A DNA stretch of 64,000 nucleotides from Takakia lepidozioides (lineage: Eukaryota > Streptophyta > Takakiopsida > Takakiales > Takakiaceae). Shown one piece after another: positions 10,440 through 21,635 of the stretch (positions are counted from its first letter, which is position 1; each line of letters begins with the position of its first letter). A program made the translations under genes and the position numbers. The stretch lies in NCBI GenBank assembly GCA_030704615.1, contig CM060732.1:51441053-51505052 (forward strand), read 5' to 3'. The notes beneath the pieces are model-generated. The model searched no databases. It saw only the letters and a list, made by a program, of their open reading frames with translations, and was not told the DNA's origin.

Positions 10440-13400
10440 TCACGGTTTACTGTTTCCGAGTAGCAAACCTTTGTGAGTGAGCACCTGTTGACGTTGAGAG
10501 TTTCGTGGCGGACTGTGTGTACGAGCCCGAGGTCTGTCTCTGGTTGACGGAGATGGTTGATCACTACCTGGATAAGTGAGGCCCTCTGGAGGCTGATATC
10601 GAGGTAACCTTTCCGGCATAGGAGACCCCCGTCGCTTCTTTTCTGCCATCTGAATTGCATAGTCTTCTCCCATGTCAAAAGAATTCTGTGAAGAAACAGT
10701 TGTATCAGAATCCTCATCACCTCTCAGATGTTTTAATTTTCGAACCTTTTGTGGAATCATCTGGGGCATACAATGCTGTCCTACCATGTCTGGAAGTTTG
10801 CATTTTACAACTTGGTGTAACCGCTGAACAGCAAAATTGGTGTAGACACTGAGCTCCTTGTCTGTCCAGGTGAGTGGGGTACCAATTACTGGTGCAGCGT
10901 GCAAGTACTTCCATGCCACATGTCCCTTATAGAAAATGTCATCAAGTCCGAATTTCTGTGTTGAAAATGGTTGCAGGCTGCTTGAAACCATGAACGAATT
11001 TGAGAATCCTTTTGCATCATAACTTTTGGGTCATATAGGTACATATGAGGTGGCACCGAAGGTAATACCCAATGATCTCCACTGGAATAACTTTGAAAGC
11101 GTGTTTGCATCTTTTGTTGCTCAATGTGGTAACGTACCAGAAAACAAGCAGCGTAGTATAGCCCGCACCCCATGACAATACTTGCTATCTCCTTGGTCTT
11201 GGTATAAATGAGTCCATGTACAACCTGGAAAGCAACCAATTCCCTCAACATGGTACCTGCCTCGTGCCAGTATTGTGCAAAGTGATGATCTTCAATATGT
11301 CGATTGTTTGGAAGAACTTTAGTCCTAGTTGCCACTGGCAGCCAAATACGCATGATTTGGTAGTAATGTGCGAATGACTGCGGAGGACTAAATTCTTTCC
11401 AAGCCAAATCCAACATGATGGGAATTTGGTTGAAGGGCATAAGCATAGCCCTGCTGTACTCCCTTGCAGCTGGAGTTTTAGGTGGGTTAAAAGCGGCATT
11501 GCCCCATACCTCCGGCTGTGGTGGCTGTGGTGTGGTTGTAGTAACCACAGGTTCAGCTACTGGTACATTGACCTGTTGTGGTGGTGGTGGTACTGGCTCC
11601 TGTATCATTGGCATCTCCTGCACCTCCTGTGAAGACTGAAAAGCCAAAGTTCTGGCTTGTAAATAAGAAGCCATTAGCTGTTCCTGAGGGATATAGACTC
11701 TTTGGTCGATGTTTGAAGTGAGGTCTTCCACTTGAGTCTGGAGTCCGTCTACATCCTCTTGTAACTCTGCTATCCTACTATAGACATTGTCTATAGTAGT
11801 TGTGGCAATGTTCTGCACCTGCAGCCTGAGCTCATTCATCTCGCTTTGGGTGAGCTTCCGTGGGCTTTGCCCTCTACTGGCCCTTGTGCTAACCAGACCT
11901 GCATAAGGCTGTTATCCACCAAGCTGCTTGTGGTTCCCCTGAGAGTTTGCTCCTCTCTTAGCTTGTACAATTCCAACTGCTGTTGTAAAGCCTCCATGCG
12001 CTTCGCCTGAGGTTCAACCAATTGCGCATAAGCAGCAAGTAGATTATTGGCTTCCTTCCAAGCCTTGTTATTGACCGCGATTTCATTTCTATTGGCCATG
12101 ATGGTTTGTTGCAACTCCACGATGTGTTCTCTTGATCAGCTTCAATCTGCCTGTATTGCTTGAAAGTATCTTCATTGCGACAGATTGTATTCTTCATATC
12201 GACAATGAGCTTCATTTGCTCAACATTCTCTTCTTCTGCCTTCGTACATTTTTCCGCTTGACTGTTTATTTCTTTTGTAGATTGGTCAAGCATAGTTGTA
12301 AATGTAGCACATTGTATCGCCATCCTGTTATGCACTGTCTGCAACTCCGTATGTAGTGCATTCAGTTCTTGCAACTTGCTTTCATGCTGCACCTGCATTT
12401 GGTATAGCTGTTGCTTATGTGCTTCGTGCAACTGGTCTTGCGCGAGGCCTGCCTCAATCAATTGTTGCTTGGCCAATTGCAAAGCCATTTCTGTATTTCC
12501 CAAGTCCTGCTTCATCTTGAGAGTGACCTCTTCATCGACCTTGTTTGCACACTCAGTGGCAAGTCGAGCCTCAAACTCCTTCCTGAGTTCCTCTTTCAAG
12601 GCTGTCAATTGGGTAATTGGAACATGGGATTTGACATAAGTCCCCAACAAATTAAGTGTCCTGCCTATGGAACTCATCAGCATTGCCTGTTGAGGGTCAT
12701 CATGGTGAGGTTGCTGCTGTTCCTCCTGATCTTCAACAGTGTGATGTCTCACTAACCATTCAGGCCATTGTCCCACCGGATTTTCTTCCTGAACTACTTC
12801 ATCTATCACCGGTGCTACAGTGTCATGACCTTCCGCCTGTGGTACCTCCGACACAGGTGTGTGTATTATATGCACCTCAGGATTTCCTTGGGCAACTGTT
12901 GCACCTCTGGGATTTCTGTCTCCTTGACCAGACCAGAATATTCATAGAGAAGGTCCCCTTTCTCTATTTCTGCCACTATCTGTTCTGTAGTTGGAATATC
13001 TATCCCTTCACTTTCCAAATCAATTATTTCGGGTTGAGCTGCATGGATAACTTGTGACCTTGTGACAAGTCGTTCAAGTGGCTGTGTTGGTTGTGATGCA
13101 GAAGTAACTTCCTCCTCCCCTCTGAAGGTCCTGCTTCCAGTAATAGCATTTCTGTGCTGCTGTGCCCCTTCCTGGCCATGAGCTTGGGAAACATTATCAT
13201 GCGGAATCCGTGAAGCCAGTGGATCCGCCACTACAGTCTTTCCCCTTCTCTGCCTCTTAGTCTCGGGTTGTGCTGCTAGTCCACCCTCACTGTGTGAAGA
13301 GCCTTGCTCTTCCATTGCAGTTGTTTCTGGCTCAAACACTCCCATTTCCTTCCTTTTGTGCATTAAGTATGCCAGAATTAAGGATTATTTGAGCAATGAT

Positions 13401-14615
13401 TGGGCCAGACACTATGATAGGAGACTTTGCGGTAGTACCTTGTAATCTTTTCATCTCCTCTACTAGTGCGTTGTACATTATGTCCGCCCATTGTACCTCT
13501 TGTCCCTTCAGGCCTTTGAGTATTTCCTCTGTGAAGGATCTGCTCAAATATTGTTGGTTCTGTTTCAGGGCAATCAGAACGTTCAATACCTGGCCTATCT
13601 CTTTTAACCCTGGGTACACAGCTTTGGTACAAGCATAACCCTGAGTTTTAAAGAAACTCCCTTCTTGGAATAAGTCCCCTATTTGCAGTCTTGCCCTGTG
13701 TTCCTCCACATGCACCTGACCTGCTGGCAATCGAAACAATTGCTGGAGGTATAGGGGAGTAATCATTAATTCAACTCCCTTCACCGTTGTTGTTCCTGTC
13801 CTTGGCTCAAAGTTCTGCAAAAATTGTAACATGTACTGTCTATGGTGTAGTGTCCAATCTAGGCTTTGCAATCCTTCCAATCTCAGCTCCTCCAGTATCT
13901 TTATCGCCTGTGGGGTAGCCATCGTTTGTTTCTGCAGAATTGTGGTGCTCTTCACCCTGATTTCCTCCATTCCTCTCACTCTCTTCATTTTAGACTCACA
14001 GAACTGCTTTGGCTGTAACAACTGCAGGAATGCCTGTAGTGCACAAAGCATAAACGTATGGTTGCCGCAGAAAGCTATGGGTAATTTCTTGTAAGCCTGC
14101 GGGGCTTGCAAGCATTGCTCAAGAGAAAAGCTCTGCTCTTTCCTTTCGTGTCTATGCCACTGCGTAAGTAATATTGCGAGCGTATAGTCTGTTAGTTCCT
14201 CCATAGTTTCCAAGTTATAGCATTTATGGCCTGTCCTGTCGAGACGCCCGTTACTCAGAACGACGCCGCCTCTTGCGCTCAATTTCCCTCCATTTTCTTG
14301 ATCCTTTCTCTGGTTTTCTATTGGCTGTATCCGCTGTGACTGGATTTTAAATTTTATCTTCTTTAGTGGACTTTCCCTGTTGGATAGTCCACTAGGATCA
14401 CACATGTGACAAGAATTCGGCTTTTCTGTACTTGCCGTTCGTTCCGTTTCCCTTTTTCCGTACTCATTAATGGGCCTGCTTTCATCCCTTTTGACGGCCG
14501 TTCTTGTCTCTTTCTTTTTCACCTGTCCTTGCACTTCATTCTCTGCTGTGTGTCGCGCCCTGACCTCCACGTGTCTATTTTTAAAGTAATTTCCGTTTCC
14601 TCTTCCGTCAGCCAT
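10440..14615 (-). pseudogene. Element A large post-pol ORF region (about 1,390 codons, broken)
   Basis: Downstream of pol on the same strand, six overlapping frames (14615-13332, 13363-12866, 12875-11958, 12120-11836, 11839-10886, 10991-10440) join end to end as if one protein had picked up frameshifts; copy B reads straight through the first break. The N-terminal third has a globular region ('LTDYTLAILLTQWHRH', 'ITPLYLQQLFRLP'). The middle is a long coiled coil rich in E/K/Q/L ('LTALKEELRKEFEARL'). A proline-rich linker and a second globular region with 'GCGLYYAACFLVRYHIEQQ' follow. I see no signal peptide or clear membrane anchor, so it sits in the env position without looking like an envelope protein. 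Function unknown. Confidence 0.65.
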
Positions 14616-14689
14616 TTTCCTGAAGTTATTATGTGTCCACTTGTCACTGATTCTATGGATCGTGTAACTTTAGTAGGCTGTGTTGAGCT

Positions 14690-14875
14690 GTGACAGGCTG
14701 TGTCATACTGTGTTACACTGTGATGGCTGTGATGTGGTAAGCTGTGATAGGCTGTGACACGCTGTGGTAGGTGTTATAGTGTGTTGCGCCGTGCTGGGCT
14801 GTGATAGGCTGTGTTGCGCCTGCTGGGCTGTGATAGGCTGTGTCACGTCGTGATGGGCTGTGATAGGCTGTGTTT
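14690..14875. repeat. GGCTGTGATAGGCTGTG minisatellite after pol
   Basis: Tandem degenerate units of GGCTGTGATA and GGCTGTGTYRCG lie between the integrase end and the post-pol ORF. On the minus strand they are partly open and would add repeats such as 'TAYHSPSRRD' and 'ITAQHGATQP' to the Pol C-terminus. Copies B (28680-28955) and C (38460-38565 joined to 61667-61935) carry it at the same place. Confidence 0.8.
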
Positions 14876-16091
14876 GTTTTGCCCACCCTGGTCATATATG
14901 CTGGGCCTAGCGACAAGTGTTCCATACTCCGTTCGTAACACTGGTGCAGCCCGTGACTGCTCTTGCGTTCAACATGCAAATCATGCTGCAGGGTTTTGTC
15001 ATGGATACCACTGTACCCCTTCAACTTATTTGCATTGACTCTTCCCAGCATTTCTTTGTTAATGGTTTGTAACATGGCGGTGTTGTTATCATACATCTTT
15101 TGTATGACATAAGGTCCTTTCCATGGTGATTTAAGCTTAGAAGCTTGAATCTTTCCTTTCTTCTGCAACCATAGAACCAAATCCCCCGTCTTAAAAGTCT
15201 TTAACTTGCCTTCATCAAACTGTTCCTTTCGCTTCATCTGAATTCTGGTCATATTATCAGCTGCATCAGCACGTACTTCTTCCACATGGTATAATTCATG
15301 TTTCCTGACCTTGATGGAGTCTTGCAATTCCATTCTTTTTCCCCACTCCGTTCTCATGGTAGGTAACAGGAATTCCACTGGAAGTAAGGCTTCCATACCA
15401 TAAACTAATTGGAATGGTGTATACTTAGTGGTGACTTTATATGAAGTCCTGTATGACCACAAAGCTGTCAGCAGCTTTGTATCCCAATCCGTTCTGTTTG
15501 CATTGACTATCTTAGCCAAGATAGTACATAGTATTTTGTGGTAGCCTCTGCCTGCCCATTACCCTGTGGGTAATATGTTGTACTCTTTCTATGCACAATC
15601 ATAAACTCTTTAGTCAACAACTCAATGGTCTCATTCATGAAGTGACTTCCTTGATCACTGATAAATTCTAAGGGACAGCCAAATCGTGTAAGTATGTTCT
15701 CGTACAGGAACCTTGCTGTGGACTTGGCTGTGTTGTCCCTCAAAGCTTTAGCTTCCACCCACTTTGTAGTATAATCAGTGGCTGTAATTATGTACCTGTT
15801 TCGTGTATTCTTGGATGGTGGGTTAATTGGTCCAACAAAGTCTAGTCCCCATTTCTGAAATGGTTCCGTAGGCATTGTAGGATGCAAGGCCATCCTTCCA
15901 GATCTCTGCAAAGGTCCTAGCCTCTGACATTCATCACACTTCTGACAATACTCGTGTACATCTTTGAACAAAGTAGGCCACCAGTATCCTGCGAGTAGTA
16001 TCTTTCTACTGGTAGTCTCTTCTCCAAAATGACCTCCAGCCACTCCTTTATGAACTTCCTCCAAGACTTTATTTACTTCATGGTGGTACAA
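14713..16091 (-). pseudogene. Element A integrase
   Basis: The frame 16091-15507 holds the zinc-binding H-H-C-C domain ('[13 protein letters not shown]', 'CQKCDEC') and the DDE core: the first Asp in 'WGLDFVGPI', the second in 'FISDQGSHF', the Glu in 'QGNGQAEA'. The C-terminal DNA-binding part continues in the frame 15519-14713 ('ANRTDWDTKL', 'FKTGDLVLWLQKKGK'). A single missing T near 15540, present in copy C, breaks the frame in between. Integrase inserts the element cDNA into the genome. No chromodomain is visible after the C-terminal domain; the tail instead runs into the minisatellite. Confidence 0.85.
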
Positions 16092-16099
16092 GCATCGTT

Positions 16100-16906
16100 T
16101 TAGTACCCATCAGGTCCTAACTTATACATTCTGCTTCCTACCATAGTATAAGGTAAAGCTTTGATAGCAATTCTCTTCCTCTGCTCCTTACCATAACTAG
16201 GTGGGCACTGACCATGAGCAAGGTAGTATCTGATTGGCCACTGCCAATCTAACCATTCATCTGCACTTCCTTGCACCTCCATTACAAATAAACTCGCATC
16301 AGGTAACTGATCGTCCACTCCTGTGGCGGCCTCTCCTGTTGTTAGTCGTGACAAATGATCTGCCACAAGATGCAAACGGCCAGGCTTGTAAACCTCGAAC
16401 TCAAACTCATGCAAGATTATTAACCACCTCGCTATCCTTCCACTTATCAAAGGTTTGTTCACCAGATATATCAGAGCCTGGTGATCCACATAAAACATAA
16501 ACTTTCTTCCCAATAGGTAATGCCTGAATTTCTTGACTGCATAAATCATTGCCAATGCTTCTCTTTCCGTTGTACTATAGTTCCTCTCAGCACTGTTCAT
16601 CAACCGGCTAGCATAGTACACAGGTGAATCTATATTCCCTGTAACATTCTGGGCTAACACCGCACCCAACGCTTCTCCTGATGCATCGCAGTGAACATGA
16701 AATACTACATGCCAGTGAGGGTTAATCAGCACAGGTGTAGTTACTGACAGTGTAAGTTCCTCAAACGCCTGTTGACATTCAGCTGTCCAGGCAAACACTG
16801 CATCTTTCTTCAGAAGCTTGCTCAATGGTGCTGCTATTTGTGCATACCTTTTGACAAATCTTCTGTAATAACTGGTTTGCCCAAGGAATCTCGTAGACTT
16901 TAACAT
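16100..16906 (-). pseudogene. Element A RNase H and RT connection
   Basis: The region reads on from RT with 'FLGQTSYYRRFVKRYAQIA', then the RNase H domain: 'HVHCDASGEALGAVLAQ' (first catalytic Asp), 'STTEREALAMIYAVKKFRHY' (Glu), 'FYVDHQALIYL' (Asp) and 'LVADHLSRL' (last Asp). RNase H removes the RNA strand during reverse transcription. Compared with copy C there is a 1-bp loss near 16109 (before integrase), a 3-bp loss near 16739 and a rearranged junction to RT near 16900. Confidence 0.85.
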
Positions 16907-17739
16907 TCACTGGGGTGGAGAGGCTTTAATGGACTCTGTCTTCTGGGATCCACAAGGAGTCCCTTCTTACACACAATGTGTCCCAGAAGCACCCCTGAGT
17001 TCACACAGAAAGTACACTTCTCTGGATTCAGGCCCAGACCTCTCATCCTGCATCTGGCCAAACATAACTCCAATTTATGCAAGTGCTCACTCTTAGAGCT
17101 GTACACACTGAAATCATCCAAGAATACCTGCATGAAATCATCCAGATACTCATGAAAAGATTCACTTATCACTCTCTGAAAGGTCGCTGGTGCATTACAA
17201 AGTCCAAAGGGCATGACTTTGTATGCATAAGCCCCCCAGTCTGTGATGAAAGCTGTTTTCCCTTGGTCTTCTTCTGCCACTTGCACTTGATTATAACCAC
17301 TGAAGCCATCCATGAATGAGTACATCTCATGGCCTGCCACAGTGTCTAATACTGCTTCTGTGAATGGCAAAGGGAAAGGATCTTTCTTCGTACAAGCATT
17401 CAGCTTCTTATAGTTCACACATACTCTTAGTTTGCCATTCTTCTTGGGAACTATAACAATGGGTGACAACCAAGTTGTATACTCTATTGGGTATATAAAC
17501 TTAGCCTCAGCCAACTTCTTTATCTCTTCTCCAACCTTCTGTGCGTAGTTGGGATTCATTCTATACCTCGCCTGCTTGATTGGTACTGACCCTGGTTCCA
17601 GTTCAATCTTATGCTGACAGACTTCAGGTGGTATCCCTTTTAGATCCTCATAGCTCCAAGCAAATACATCTCTGTATTTGATGAACAAGCTTTTAGCTTC
17701 TTCGAAGAATTCCGGCTCCAAATCAGCTCCTACTTTCAC
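16900..17739 (-). pseudogene. Element A reverse transcriptase
   Basis: About 280 codons covering fingers and palm: 'AKFIYPIEYTTWLSPIVIVP', 'KLRVCVNYKKLNACT', 'FMDGFSGYNQV', 'MPFGLCNAPATFQR' and the catalytic 'VFLDDFSVYSS' (the YXDD box, here FLDD, at about residue 205), then 'GLGLNPEKCTF'. These are the ordered RT motifs of Ty3/gypsy. RT copies the element RNA into DNA inside the particle. The 3' end is offset from the RNase H frame near 16900. The motifs are intact even though the polyprotein is broken. Confidence 0.88.
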
Positions 17740-17773
17740 ATCCTCGGTTCCTCGGTCCTCCGAGTTCCCACAT

Positions 17774-18169
17774 TTACTTCTCTCGCCTGAGTTCCCACAC
17801 TTCTCTCACCTGCTCATCAGCTGTGATTGTCCAACCAGTCACCACTTCATCCTGTAAGCTCACAGTGGCTGGTTCTTCTAGGATTTCTATTTCTCCTTCT
17901 CTTTCTTCATAGAAATGTGATGGGTAAATGCTGGTTTCCTCTTCAGTTGGTGTTGCTGTCACTACACCACAGCAGATACCTCTCAAACAACTTAGGCTTT
18001 CCAGCCGCATCTCTGCAACCTGCTCCCACTCTGGGTGTGCAGCAAATAGGGTAGCTTCCTGCTCCTCATCCAGTCCTCCTCTCCAGTCATACTCTCTGAC
18101 TCCTCGAGGTCTTCTTGTAGCAGGTAATACTAGATTTCTTTGTGGTAATTTGTATCTCGTGTATCCCAT
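17774..18169 (-). pseudogene. Element A protease-RT linker
   Basis: An open frame of 131 codons overlaps the end of the protease frame and ends about 35 bp before the RT frame. It is acidic, with no recognised domain ('DWRGGLDEEQEATLFAAHPE'). It is the expected place for a Pol linker. The offset from both neighbours suggests frameshifts rather than a separate gene. Confidence 0.55.
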
Positions 18170-19046
18170 TATGCACGGTTAGTAACTGAGAATTCCAGTC
18201 ATGGAATACCCTGGCCTGTTTCAGCCACGGACGTCCCAATAATAAGGAGTAAGCCTCCATGACTTCATCCATTTTTAATACAGTTACTGTGATCATAAAG
18301 ATCATTTTCTGTATCTGTATCTTAACTCCTCTTATTAATCCCAATGGCTGTACACTTCTTTGATCTGCCATTGTTACTGTAAATGGGGCTGGTTTCATGT
18401 TACTTAGACCAAGCTTCTTCCTTAATTGGTCTGTCATGATATTTACTCCAGAACCACCATCTATCAGTACATCAGTTAGTTCTGTGCTTCCAATTCTCAA
18501 TTGGATTACTGGCATAGAATCATCAAAGTCCATGACTGGTTCTCGCCCTTCCGGCTTCACATTATAACTGGTCACCTTGCTGTTCAGGTCTGTGTTTCCT
18601 GTCTCTTGGGCAATTCGATTGATTGCCTGATACAGCCTGTGCCTACAATAAGGTGCCACAGCTAATAGCTGTCCAATGGTAATTTCTGCTTTGGTCTGAC
18701 ATATTACTTCAGCCAAAGTCTCTTCATTACTTTGCATGTCTGCATCTTCTTTTTTCCTTTCTTCCTCACTCCCTTCTTTTTCTCCATCCGAATCAGAGGA
18801 ATCTGCCACAGGAATATCAGTACTCTTTTGCATTTCCCTTATAGTATCTGCCACTTCCTTGTGCAGTTCCTTCTCATCTTTCCAAGTCTCTTCATCTTCA
18901 GGCATATCATTGCCACTTCCAGTCTCATCTTCTTCCTCTTCTACTGGAGGTATTAGTTTGGCTTTACTTCTTGTTACTATCATTGTACTTACTTCTGGTA
19001 CAAACACATGGCCTAACCATGTGAGCTGCCACCACTGGGCCCTCAT
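18087..19046 (-). pseudogene. Element A aspartic protease
   Basis: After an acidic N-terminal stretch ('VEEEEDETGSGNDMPEDEE'), the retropepsin fold appears around residues 190-290: 'MPVIQLRIGSTELTDVLIDG' leading into the active-site triad D-G-G-S ('LIDGGSGVNIM'), then 'LLLGRPWLKQARVFHDW', the conserved hydrophobic-G-R-W helix. DGGS in place of DTGS is common in the Tat branch. The protease would cleave the Gag-Pol polyprotein. It overlaps the end of the zinc-knuckle frame by about 80 bp in another frame. Confidence 0.8.
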
Positions 19047-19743
19047 TCACAGGAGCTCTCATCTCATTCTGGTGTCTTATCCAGAATGAACAGGCTGCCT
19101 TGCGATGTCCTGGCTGATTACAATAGTAACATAGCTCTTCACCATTGGGTCCTCGCCCTTGGTCTGTTCTTGGATTATTTCTATAATCCTGATTCCCGGG
19201 CTGGTAATTCCCCCTTGGATTACCCTGATAGTTGCCTCTGGAATTTCCTTGGTAATTCCCTCTTGAATTACCTCTCCCTTCCATGCCATTGTTATAACCA
19301 CCAGACCTACCATAGTGGTCCTGATCATTGTTTCTTCTTGGCTGGGGCTGCACCTGATGCACCCTTACTTGCCTAGGTTCTCTTGCAGCTGTCCTTCTGT
19401 TGTAGTAACAATTCTCAGTAGAATGGTTATCCATTTTACAGATAGTACAGTGTTTCTCCTTCATGTGGCATTCTGTGGTGGTATGGCCTTCATTCTGGCA
19501 CTTTGCACACCATACACCCTTCCTCCAATGTGTTGCAGCCTCTGTGGCATACTTCTTCAAGATTTCTTCCAATTTTTTTTCATAGTTATCCCTCTTCAAC
19601 TTCTCCTTTCTCTTACTCTTTCTTTTTAGTTCTTGCTCTTCTTCTTCATCTGACTCATCCTCAGAGTCCTCATCTTCTTTTTTCTCTCTCCTGAGCATTC
19701 CCAATTGCTCAATTCTGTTCGCAGTTTCAAATGCCTCCTCCAC
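18964..19743 (-). pseudogene. Element A Gag C-terminal part: nucleocapsid with three zinc knuckles
   Basis: The frame holds a charged E/K/R helix, then zinc knuckles 'CAKCQNEGHTTTEC', 'CTICKMDNHSTENC' and 'CYYCNQPGHRKAAC'. Between the second and third lies a low-complexity R/G/N/Y tract of repeated 'RGNYQGN' units. Zinc knuckles package the element RNA; an RGN-rich tract would be expected to bind RNA as well. It follows the capsid frame by a frame change near 19745. Confidence 0.8.
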
Positions 19744-19747
19744 TGTA

Positions 19748-20371
19748 TTATGGGGTAAACATATCCACTTTCTTTTGCAACTCTGGTCTTAATCCACTCA
19801 CAAACCAAGTCTTCTGTAAACCGGGCGCTGGTACTGCAGCCAGCTTTTTCATCATCAATTCCATCTTCTCCATATACTCTTCAACAGTTTCATGCTTCTT
19901 CTGCTTCAGCTGTTGTAAACTTCCATACACTTCATCCTCAGTTTTACTTGTCCTGAACCTATTTCGAAATGCTGTATTCAAGCCATTCCAGGTTAGGAAA
20001 TGATTATCAGGGAATCTTGCATACCATTCACTTGCTTTCTTGATAAGTGAACAAGGAAACAGTCTCATCTTGGCATCATCGCCATTCTCATTGTTCACTA
20101 TACACATGTGCTCAAATTGGCTAATGTGTACATCGGGATCCCCTTTTCCTGAATATATTGGAAAGGGTGGTTTTGCCCGTGTTGGTTGTAACGCCATCTG
20201 TGGCCCTACCTTCTGCCCACTGACAGGTGCTGGCACCCTTGCTGGTGCTGGTCCTTCTGGACCTGTTGTTTTTGTGGTGGATCTTCCACCAAGTGGTGGC
20301 CCTTGAGCACTCCTTGCTTCTGGCCCCACGATATTCACAGTATTCCCAGCTTCAGTTGCACTACTTCCCAC
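19748..20371 (-). pseudogene. Element A Gag capsid domain
   Basis: A 207-codon frame has a proline/alanine-rich N-terminus, then the retrotransposon Gag signature: 'FPIYSGKGDPDVHISQFEHM', 'KMRLFPCSLIKKASEWYARF', 'TWNGLNTAFRNRF', 'LQQLKQKKHETVEEYMEKME' and 'FVSGLRPELQKKV'. Capsid builds the virus-like particle. The start probably lies upstream, in the acidic frame 21027-20335, which overlaps out of frame here. Confidence 0.85.
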
Positions 20372-21027
20372 ACCCCTGTCCCCCCAGAGCCAGATCCAGG
20401 CAGCCCGCCTGATCCCCCTGAGCCGACACCTTCGTTGGCCTGTGATCCAAGTGCTCCACTTGATCCAGGTCCAACGGGTTGGGATGTCCTGGTTGTAGTC
20501 TCAACCTCAGCTGTTGGGTCTACTTCTTCATATTCTTCCTCTTCTAATTTCTTCTCTCTGTTTTCATCCTCCAAGTTCTGCCCTTGGGTTTCTTCTTCAC
20601 TCATGTAACTCAACTGTAATGGTGTTGGAGAGTCTGAACTCTCCGTTGGCTCTGCCACATCCTCTTCTCCTTCTTCATCTTCTGCTTCAGAAACTGGAGT
20701 TCCTGCTTTTGGTGTTCCATGCCAACTCTTATCAAAGATTTCTGTCAAGTCTTTTATCCAAGGATGTACCTCAGATCTTTCACCTCGTGATTGATCTTCT
20801 TCCTGTACCAATTCCCTTAATCTTTCTTGCAAAGAAACAGAAGGAGTGGCATCCAACTCTAGTTCTTCCGGTATAGGTGATGCACTCTTTGATCTTGATG
20901 GTGTGAGAGGTCCAGATGATTCCCCTATGTCTATTCCTCTCTCCCAAAGATATGGATAATTAGCTTTCAGATAGCTTTCTCTTTTTGCTGAATATCTCTG
21001 TCGTCTAGCTTCTCTTTCATCACTCAT
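20335..21027 (-). pseudogene. Element A acidic region before capsid
   Basis: A 230-codon frame begins 'MSDEREARRQRYSAKRESYL', becomes strongly acidic ('EAEDEEGEEDVAEPTESS'), and ends in a G/S-rich tract ('GVGSGGSGGLPGSGSGG'). It overlaps the capsid frame by about 37 bp. It looks like the matrix-like N-terminus of Gag joined by a frameshift, but could be a separate small ORF. No domain recognised. Confidence 0.55.
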
Positions 21028-21048
21028 GTCCCATGTCTTTCATTTCTT

Positions 21049-21543
21049 TTAATGTGGCAATAACCAAAACTCTCTTCTGTAATATCTCTCGTATATGCCT
21101 GGGTTTCTTTCAAGCTTCAATGCACCCTTGGCTATACTTGAAGTCTCCGTTACCATATAACCATATGGCAAACAAGTCTGAAAAGCTGTTCTTGGTGTGA
21201 GTTTGATCCACAAAATATCCTTTGGAATCCAATTCTTTACCAGTACAAGCTCTTCATGCATATGAGTATAAACATTCACCTTTCTTTCTTCCCAGCCTTC
21301 AAACTCTACTCGTTTAATGGATAGCAATGCTATCACATAAACCAATGTTGGTAACCAACGTGCTCTTCCTCTACAGGCTACCTGATAAATCTTTATCACT
21401 CCTTTCTCCAGACCCCATTCTGGATCAGCATCATGCACTCGTTTAAGAATATTTTCTTTACAACCGTCTGGCAATTCCAAGAACCTTTGAAAGAATTGTT
21501 TGGACAATCTTTCTTCCTTCGTTCCACAGGGAATTTGATTCAC
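21049..21543 (-). CDS. Element A ORF0 ahead of gag (164 codons)
   Basis: This frame lies between the primer site and gag. It reads 'FFQRFLELPDGCKENILKRV', 'GRARWLPTLVYVIALLSIKR', 'LVLVKNWIPKDILWIKL', and ends 'RYYRREFWLLPH'. The same protein is encoded by element F (32821-33181, cut by element C), where the upstream frame stays open through the primer site into the LTR; in A one base fewer near 21545 closes that frame. An extra ORF ahead of gag is a known trait of Ogre/Tat elements. I recognise no domain in this one. Confidence 0.6.
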   Translation of the reverse strand: MNQIPCGTKEERLSKQFFQRFLELPDGCKENILKRVHDADPEWGLEKGVIKIYQVACRGRARWLPTLVYVIALLSIKRVEFEGWEERKVNVYTHMHEELVLVKNWIPKDILWIKLTPRTAFQTCLPYGYMVTETSSIAKGALKLERNPGIYERYYRREFWLLPH

Positions 21544-21614
21544 TTCAATTCTTTAATGGTCCAACCACCATGATCCCACCAGATGCCTGTCACATCTGGT
21601 TGTTCATGTCCCAG

Positions 21615-21633
21615 GTCCCCAGTATGGTCGCCA
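21615..21633 (-). promoter_or_regulatory. Element A primer-binding site
   Basis: Two bases after the 5' LTR the minus strand reads TGGCGACCATACTGGGGAC. TGGCGAC...TGGGGAC primer sites are typical of Tat/Ogre-type elements. Element F has a variant at 32748-32766. The exact tRNA needs a search of the tRNA 3' ends. Confidence 0.75.
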
Positions 21634-21635
21634 AA

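Noticed and set aside
12376-12755. Plus-strand frames opposite the post-pol ORF
   Set aside because: Shadow frames of the minus-strand coiled-coil region; cysteine-rich because they are antisense to Gln/Leu codons.
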